A stretch of 64,000 bases of DNA from Closterium sp. Naga37s-1. Lineage: Eukaryota > Streptophyta > Zygnematophyceae > Desmidiales > Closteriaceae. A program made the position numbers and the translations under genes. Of the stretch, positions 24,101-33,100 are shown in pieces. Positions within the stretch are counted from its first letter, which is position 1; each line of letters starts with the position of its first letter. The notes beneath the pieces are model-generated. The model ran no database searches. It had not been told where the DNA came from and worked only from the letters and a program-made list of their open reading frames with translations. Location: assembly GCA_947471745.1 (NCBI GenBank), contig CANJKZ010000915.1, positions 744,001 to 808,000 on the forward strand. Direction: 5' to 3'.

Positions 24101-27100
24101 AGGGACAGGGGCAGTGGGGAAGGAGGGGTATCTAAAGAAGAGAATGAGCAATGTGAAAGGATAGAGAGTTAATCTGGGTGAGCTCGATTCAGTGTGAGTT
24201 CAAGCCCGTTTGATTGAATGACCAGCACAGTACCGGTGGGCGGCGTCCCCCAAAGGTTCAAGTCGCAGGGAGGCCGGAAATGCAAGGTCTGCAGCTCAGT
24301 AATAAGCACTGAGTGGTCCAGGCGGGAAGAAGAGCACAAGATCCCAGGCGACTGACGTGGAGGGGCAGTGCACTGACGTGGAGGGGCAGTGCACTGACGT
24401 GGAGGGGCAGTGACTGACGTGGAGGGGCAGTGGCTGACGTGAAGGGGCAGTGCACTGACGTGGAGGGGCAGTGCACTGACGTGGAGGGGCAGTGCACTGA
24501 CGTGGAGGGGCAGTGCACTGACGTGGAGGGGCACTGCACTGACGTGGAGGGGCAGGGGTCATTGAACAGCACGTCCTTATTGGAATCAGTTGGTTTCGAA
24601 GTGCAGCAAGCCTACGAAGAGAGTACGAACGTGGAGGGGCAGCAAGCCTACTAAGAGAGTACGAACGTGGAGGGGCAGCAAGCCTACTAAGAGAGTACGA
24701 ACGTGGAGGGGCAGCAAGCCTACTAAGAGAGTACGAACGTGGAGGGGCAGCAAGCCTACTAAGAGAGTACGAACGTGGAGGGGCAGCAAGCCTACTAAGA
24801 GAGTACGAACGTGGAGGGGCAGCAAGCCTACTAAGAGAGTACGAACGTGGAGGGGCAGCAAGCCTACGAAGAGAGTACGAACGTGGAGGGGCAGCAAGCC
24901 TACTAAGAGAGTACGAACGTGGAGGGGCAGCAAGCCTACTAAGAGAGTACGAACGTGGAGGGGCAGCAAGCCTACTAAGAGAGTACGAACGTGGAGGGGC
25001 AGCAAGCCTACTAAGAGAGTACGAACGTGGAGGGGCAGCAAGCCTACTAAGAGAGTACGAACGTGGAGGGGCAGCAAGCCTACTAAGAGAGTACGAACGT
25101 GGAGGGGCAGCAAGCCTACTAAGAGAGTACGAACGTGGAGGGGCAGCAAGCCTACTAAGAGAGTACGAACGTGGAGGGGCAGCAAGCCTACTAAGAGAGT
25201 ACGAACGTGGAGGGGCAGCAAGCCTACTAAGAGAGTACGAACGTGGAGGGGCAGCAAGCCTACTAAGAGAGTACGAACGTGGAGGGGCAGCAAGCCTACT
25301 AAGAGAGTACGAACGTGGAGGGGCAGCAAGCCTACTAAGAGAGTACGAACGTGGAGGGGCAGCAAGCCTACTAAGAGAGTACGAACGTGGAGGGGCAGCA
25401 AGCCTACTAAGAGAGTACGAACGTGGAGGGGCAGCAAGCCTACTAAGAGAGTACGAACGTGGAGGGGCAGGTGTCATTGAAGAGCACGTCCTCGTTGGAG
25501 TTGTTGAAGTTGTTGCCGCACTGCCCAAAGCTGTGCGTTGGTATGTGCGCTGCCACCTGCCCGCACTCACACAGGGACCATTGGTGTGTGATCATGGATG
25601 CACGCACATGTAGAGCGGGAGGGCGCACACACACATGGAGAGACGGCTCACGGACGACCGGCAGTGCAGTGTGCATTCTGTACCCTGCACGAGCATGCCG
25701 TGTGTCTGATAGCGAAAGAGTGGGGTGCTGAGACGCCTACCCGGTCGTGTCGGGCCGGGTATTCCTGACTGGGTAGGGTATTCCTGACTGGGTAGGGTAT
25801 TCCTGACTGGGTAGGGTATTCCTGACTGGGTAGGGTATTCCTGACTGGGTAGGGAATTCCCGACTGGGTAGGGTACTCCCGACTGGGTAGGGTATTCCCG
25901 ACTGGGTAGGGTATTCCTGACTGGGTAGGGTATTCCCGACTGGGTAGGGTATTCCCGACTGGGTAGGGTATTCCCGACTGGGTAGGGTATTCCCGACTGG
26001 GTAGGGTATTCCCGACTGGGTAGGGTATTCCCGACTGGGTAGGGTATTCCCGACTGGGTAGGGTATTCCCGACTGGGTAGGGTATTCCTGACTGGGTAGG
26101 GTATTCCTGACTGGGTAGGGTATTTCTGACTGGGTAGGGTATTCCTGACTGGGTAGGGTATTCCTGACTGGGTAGGGTATTCCTGACTGGGTAGGGTATT
26201 TCTGACTGGGTAGGGTATTCCCGACTGGGTAGGGTATTCCTGACTGGGTAGGGTATTTCTGACTGGCTAGGGTATTCCCGACTGGGTAGGGTATTCCCGA
26301 CTGGGTAGGGTATTCCCGACTGGGTAGGGTATTCCTGACTGGGTAGGGTATTTCTGACTGGGTAGGGTATTCCCGACTGGGTAGGGTATTCCCGACTGGG
26401 TAGGGTATTCCCGACTGGGTAGGGAATTCCCGACTGGGTAGGGTATTCCCGACTGGGTAGGGTATTCCCGACTGGGTAGGGTATTCCTGACTGGGTAGGA
26501 TATTTCTGACTGGGTAGGGTATTCCCGACTGGGTAGGGTATTCCCGACTGGGTAGGGTATTCCCGACTGGGTAGGGTATTCCCGACTGGGTAGGGTATTC
26601 CCGACTGGGTAGGGTATTCCTGACTGGGTAGGGTATTCCCGACTGGGTAGGGTATTCCCGACTGGGTAGGGTATTCCTGACTGGGTAGGGTATTCCTGAC
26701 TGGGTAGGGTATTTCTGACTGGGTAGGGTATTCCTGACTGGGTAGGGTATTCCTGACTGGGTAGGGTATTCCTGACTGGGTAGGGTATTCCTGACTGGGT
26801 AGGGTATTCCTGACTGGGTAGGGAATTCCCGACTGGGTAGGGTATTCCCGACTGGGTAGGGTATTCCTGACTGGGTAGGGTATTCCTGACTGGGTAGGGT
26901 ATTCCTGACTGGGTAGGGTATTCCTGACTGGGTAGGGAATTCCCGACTGGGTAGGGTATTCCCGACTGGGTAGGGTATTCCTGACTGGGTAGGGTATTCC
27001 TGACTGGGTAGGGAATTCCCGACTGGGTAGGGTATTCCCGACTGGGTAGGGTATTCCTGACTGGGTAGGGTATTCCTGACTGGGTAGGGTATTCCTGACT

Positions 27101-30100
27101 GGGTAGGGTATTTCTGACTGGGTAGGGTATTCCTGACTGGGTAGGGTATTCCCGACTGGGTAGGGTATTCCCGACTGGGTAGGGTATTCCCGAATGGGTA
27201 GGGTATTCCCGACTGGGTAGGGTATTCCCGACTGGGTAGGGTATTCCTGACTGGGTAGGGTATTTCTGACTGGGTAGGGTATTCCTGACTGGGTAGGGTA
27301 TTCCTGACTGGGTAGGGTATTCCTGACTGGGTAGGGTATTCCTGACTGGGTAGGGTATTCCTGACTGGGTAGGGTATTCCTGACTGGGTAAGGAATTCCC
27401 GACTGGGTAGGGTACTCCCGACTGGGTAGGGTATTCCCGACTGGGTAGGGTATTCCTGACTGGGTAGGGTATTCCCGACTGGGTAGGGTATTCCCGACTG
27501 GGTAGGGTATTCCCGACTGGGTAGGGTATTCCCGACTGGGTAGGGTATTCCCGACTGGGTAGGGTATTCCCGACTGGGTAGGGTATTCCCGACTGGGTAG
27601 GGTATTCCCGACTGGGTAGGGTATTCCTGACTGGGTAGGGTATTCCTGACTGGGTAGGGTATTTCTGACTGGGTAGGGTATTCCTGACTGGGTAGGGTAT
27701 TCCTGACTGGGTAGGGTATTCCTGACTGGGTAGGGTATTTCTGACTGGGTAGGGTATTCCCGACTGGGTAGGGTATTCCTGACTGGGTAGGGTATTTCTG
27801 ACTGGGTAGGGTATTCCCGACTGGGTAGGGTATTCCCGACTGGGTAGGGTATTCCCGACTGGGTAGGGTATTCCTGACTGGGTAGGGTATTTCTGACTGG
27901 GTAGGGTATTCCCGACTGGGTAGGGTATTCCCGACTGGGTAGGGTATTCCCGACTGGGTAGGGAATTCCCGACTGGGTAGGGTATTCCCGACTGGGTAGG
28001 GTATTCCCGACTGGGTAGGGTATTCCTGACTGGGTAGGATATTTCTGACTGGGTAGGGTATTCCCGACTGGGTAGGGTATTCCCGACTGGGTAGGGTATT
28101 CCCGACTGGGTAGGGTATTCCCGACTGGGTAGGGTATTCCCGACTGGGTAGTATTCCTGACTGGGTAGGGTATTCCCGACTGGGTAGGGTATTCCCGACT
28201 GGGTAGGGTATTCCTGACTGGGTAGGGTATTCCTGACTGGGTAGGGTATTTCTGACTGGGTAGGGTATTCCTGACTGGGTAGGGTATTCCTGACTGGGTA
28301 GGGTATTCCTGACTGGGTAGGGTATTTCTGACTGGGTAGGGTATTCCTGACTGGGTAGGGTATTCCCGACTGGGTAGGGTATTCCCGACTGGGTAGGGTA
28401 TTCCCGACTGGGTAGGGTATTCCTGACTGGGTAGGGTATTTCTGACTGGGTAGGGTATTCCTGACTGGGTAGGGTATTTCTGACTGGGTAGGGTATTCCC
28501 GACTGGGTAGGGTATTCCCTACTGGGTAGGGAATTCCCGACTGGGTAGGGTATTCCCGACTGGGTAGGGTATTCCTGACTGGGTAGGGTATTCCTGACTG
28601 GGTAGGGTATTCCTGACTGGGTAGGGTATTCCTGACTGGGTAGGGTATTCCCGACTGGGTAGGGTATTCCCGACTGGGTAGGGTGTTCCCGACTGGGTAG
28701 GGTATTCCCGACTGGGTAGGGTATGTCTGACTGGGTAGGGTATTCCCGACTGGGTAGGGTATTCCCGACTGGGTAGGGTATTTCTGACTGGGTAGGGTAT
28801 TCCTGACTGGGTAGGGTATTCCCGACTGGGTAGGGTATTCCCGACTGGGTAGGGTATTCCTGACTGGGTAGGGTATTCCTGACTGGGTAGGGTATTCCTG
28901 ACTGGGTAGGGTATTCCTGACTGGGTAGGGTATTTCTGACTGGGTAGGGTATTCCTGACTGGGTAGGGTATTCCCGACTGGGTAGGGTATTTCTGACTGG
29001 GTAGGGTATTCCTGACTGGGTAGGGTATTCCTGACTGGGTAGGGTATTCCTGACTGGGTAGGGTATTTCTGACTGGGTAGGGTATTCCTGACTGGGTAGG
29101 GTATTTCTGACTGGGTAGGGTATTCCTGACTGGGTAGGGTTGACCCAATACACGATCTTTGTGTTTTAGGCCGGGTCTTTCCGACTTGGGTAGTCGGGTC
29201 AACCCGAACCAGGTTGATCCGAAACCCTTTTTTTTTAAGCACGAGCCGATCTAGAGCAGTTGGAAATTGGCGTGATCCAACTCAGAGACACCAATTTCTG
29301 AGACGACTTAGGCAGAATCTAGTTAGTCCACTGCATAGGATGAACGAGACTTCAAGTTGCATATTACCTTTTCATCTAGAAGAACAAGCTCCTTTTCTAC
29401 AACATGCAATAAGAAGAGAAATACAAGTGCGCGGCAGGTAGGCGCGCATTGCAGCCACAGCCTTGGAGCGCCCCACAGCCTTGGAGCGCCCCACAGCCTT
29501 GGAGCGCCCCACAGCCTTGGAGCGCCCCACAGCCTTGGAGCGCCCCACAGCCTTGGAGCGCCCCACAGCCTTGGAGCGCCCCACAGCCTTGGAGCGCCCC
29601 ACAGCCTTGGAGCGCCCCACAGCCTTGGAGCGCCCCACAGCCTTGGAGCGCCCCACAGCCTTGGAGCGCCCCACAGCCTTGGAGCGCCCCACAGCCTTGG
29701 AGCGCCCCACAGCCTTGGAGCGCCCCACAGCCTTGGAGCGCCCCACAGCCTTGGAGCGCCCCACAGCCTTGGAGCGCCCCACAGCCTTGGAGCGCCCCAC
29801 AGCCTTGGAGCGCCCCACAGCCTTGGAGCGCCCCACAGCCTTGGAGCGCCCCACAGCCTTGGAGCGCCCCACAGCCTTGGAGCGCCCCACAGCCTTGGAG
29901 CGGCGGGGAGAGGCGGGGAGTGGAGGGAGGGAGGGAGGGAGGGAGGGAGGGAGGGAGGGAGGGAGGGAGGGAGGGAGGGAGGGAGGGAGGGAGGGAGGGA
30001 GGGAGGGAGGGAGGGAGGGAGGGAGGGAGGGAGGGAGGGAGGGAGGGAGGGAGGGAGGGAGGGAGGGAGGGAGGGAGGGACGGAGGGAGGGCCCATGCTT

Positions 30101-33100
30101 GCACTGAGGGAGGTGGCACCACGAGCAGCCAGCACAGCAGGGGGGCTGGTGCACAGCAGGGGGGCTGGTGCACAGCAGGGGGGCTGGTGCACAGCAGGGG
30201 GGCTGGTGCACAGCAGGGGGGCTGGTGCACAGCAGGGGGGCTGGTGCACAGCAGGGGGCTGGTGCACAGCAGGGGGGCTGGTGCACAGCAGGGGGGCTGG
30301 TGCACAGCAGGGGGGCTGGTGCACAGCAGGGGGGCTGGTGCACAGCAGGGGGGCTGGTGCACAGCAGGGGGGCTGGTGCACAGCAGGGGGGCTGGTGCAC
30401 AGCAGGGGGGCTGGTGCACAGCAGGGGGGCTGGTGCACAGCAGGGGGGCTGGTGCACAGCAGGGGGGCTGGTGCACAGCAGGGGGGCTGGTGCACAGCAG
30501 GGGGGCTGGTGCACAGCAGGGGGGCTGGTGCACAGCAGGGGGGCTGGTGCACAGCAGGGGGGCTGGTGCACAGCAGGGGGGCTGGTGCACAGCAGGGGGG
30601 CTGGTGCACAGCAGGGGGGCTGGTGCACAGCAGGGGGGCTGGTGCACAGCAGGGGGGCTGGTGCACAGCAGGGGGGCTGGTGCACAGCAGGGGGGCTGGT
30701 GCAGAGCGAGGGAGTGGCTTGACAGCACGACTCGGTGGTACAGCTTATGGCGATGGAAATGACGATGGGAGGATTGGGGATGGGAATGGAAATCGGAGTG
30801 GGAATGAAAAATGGAAATGGGAATGGGAATGGGAATGGGAAAGGGATTGGGAATGGGAATGGGAATCGGTATTGGAATGGGAATTGGAATGGGAATTGGA
30901 ATGGGAATTGGAATGGGAATTGGAATGGGAATTGGAATGGGAACTGGAATGGGAATTGGAATGGGAATTGGAATGGGAATTGGAATGGGAATTGGAATGG
31001 GAATTGGAATGGGAATTGGAATGGGAATTGGAATGCGAATTGGAATGGGAATTGGAATGGGAATTGGAATGGGAATTGGAATGGGAATTGGAATGGGAAT
31101 TGGAATGGGAATTGGAATGGGAATTGGACTGGGAATTGGAATGGGAATTGGAATGGGAATTGGAATGGGAATTGGAATGGGAATTGGAATGGGAATTGGA
31201 TCGGGAGTTAGCGTGTGAGTGATAGAGGGTGAAGGTGGAGAGGAAGAGTCAGTTGCAGGTAATCACACCAGTCACTCACAGAGCAGCTTGGCAGCACTAA
31301 CCAACTGACCAACCAACTGACCAACCGACCACGCGCATGCCAGCAAGCAAGCGAGAGAGGGATTGGCACCTGGAACTTGAGAGGTAGACAAAAGCTACCC
31401 CCTCTCCCCCTCCCCCACAGGCACCTGGAACTTGAGGGGCACCTGGAACTTGAGGGGCACCTGGAACTTGAGGGGCACCTGGAACTTGAGGGGCACCTGG
31501 AACTTGAGGGGCACCTGGAACTTGAGGGGCACCTGGAACTTGAGGGGCACCTGGAACTTGAGGGGCACCTGGAACTTGAGGGGCACCTGGAACTTGAGGG
31601 GCACCTGGAACTTGAGGGGCACCTGGAACTTGAGGGGCACCTGGAACTTGAGGGGCACCTGGAACTTGAGGGGCACCTGGAACTTGAGGGGCACCTGGAA
31701 CTTGAGGGGCTGCAGGCCGTGCTGCCTGCCGCTGGGCATGGCGTCAGAGAAGCGCGCAAAGGTGAGCTGCACGTCCGCCCCCCGCCCCCACCACACCGCC
31801 ACGTCCCCCTCCTCCGCCCTGCCGCCCCCCGCCGCCCCCGCCGCCCGCCCCATGTCCAGGTAGACCTGCAGCGGGTCGCCCACCTGGCAGGGGAAGGGGG
31901 GAGAGGGTTGACGTGGTTGGGAGGAGAGGCGTGCAGAGGGAATGGTATTAGAGGGAATGGTATTAGAGGGCAAGTGGCAGCAGGGAGTGCCATGAGAGGG
32001 AATGGTATTAGAGGGCAAGTGGCAGCAGGGAGCGCCATGAGAGGGAATGGTATTAGAGGGCAAGTGGCAGCAGGGAGTGCCATGAGAGGGAATGTTATTA
32101 GAGGGCAAGTGGCAGCAGGCAGTGCCATGAGAGGGAATGGTATTAGAGGGCAAGTGGCAGCAGGGAGTGCCATGAGAGGGAATGGTATTAGAGGGCAAGT
32201 GGCAGCAGGGAGTGCCATGAGAGGGAATGGTATTAGAGGGCAAGTGGCAGCTGGGAGTGCCATGAGAGGGAATGGTATTAGAGGGCAAGTGGCAGCAGGG
32301 AGTGCCATGAGAGGGAATGGTATTAGAGGGCAAGTGGCAGCATGGAGTGCCATGAGAGGGAATGGTATTAGAGGGCAAGTGGCAGCAGGGAGTGCCATGA
32401 GAGGGAATGGTATTAGAGGGCAAGTGGCAGCAGGGAGTGCCATGAGAGGGAATGGTATTAGAGGGCAAGTGGCAGCTGGGAGTGCCATGAGAGGGAACCC
32501 AGTCACCGCTGGCGACCAGCCGGGTGCAGCAGGGTGGTGAGGTGGAGCACGTGCAGAGAAGGAGAGAGGTTGAGGGCACGGGAGAGCGCAAGGCGAATGA
32601 AGGAGAGTGGCAGGCAGGATGCAGGTGTGGAAGCACGGCAGGATGCAGGTGTGGAAGCACGGCAGGATGCAGGTGTGGCAGCACGGCAGGATGCAGGTGT
32701 GGCAGCACGGCAGGATGCAGGTGTGGAAGCACGGCAGGATGCAGGTGTGGCAGCACGGCAGGATGCAGGTGTGGAAGCACGGCAGGATGCAGGTGTGGCA
32801 GCACGGCAGGATGCAGGTGTGGAAGCACGGCAGGATGCAGGTGTGGAAGCACGGCGATCACACCGTGTGGAAGCACGGCGATCACACCGTGTGGAAGCAC
32901 GGCGATCACACCGTGTGGAAGCACGGCGATCACACCGTGTGGAAGCACGGCGATCACACCGTGTGGAAGCACGGCGATCACACCGTGTGGAAGCACAGGC
33001 GATCACACCGTGTGGAAGCACAGCGATCACACCGTGTGGAAGCACGGCGATCACACCGTGTGGAAGCACGGCGATCACACCGTGTGGAAGCACGGCGATC

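Noticed and set aside
25745-29145. Interstitial telomere repeats (GGGTAGGGT looks telomere-like)
   Set aside because: The period is 20 with TTCCCGACT in every unit; plant-type TTTAGGG or TTAGGG tandem runs are absent.
25737-29242. Open frames of about 1000-1138 residues on the minus strand
   Set aside because: They are the 20-bp array read in all three frames (60-base super-period), with no stop in the unit. A periodicity artefact inside a GT10 intron.
29323-31222. Overlapping long frames rich in CCAPAPLLCTSP, GAPHSL or GGREGG repeats
   Set aside because: They are translations of the 19-bp and GGGA arrays on both strands; no non-repetitive domain is attached.
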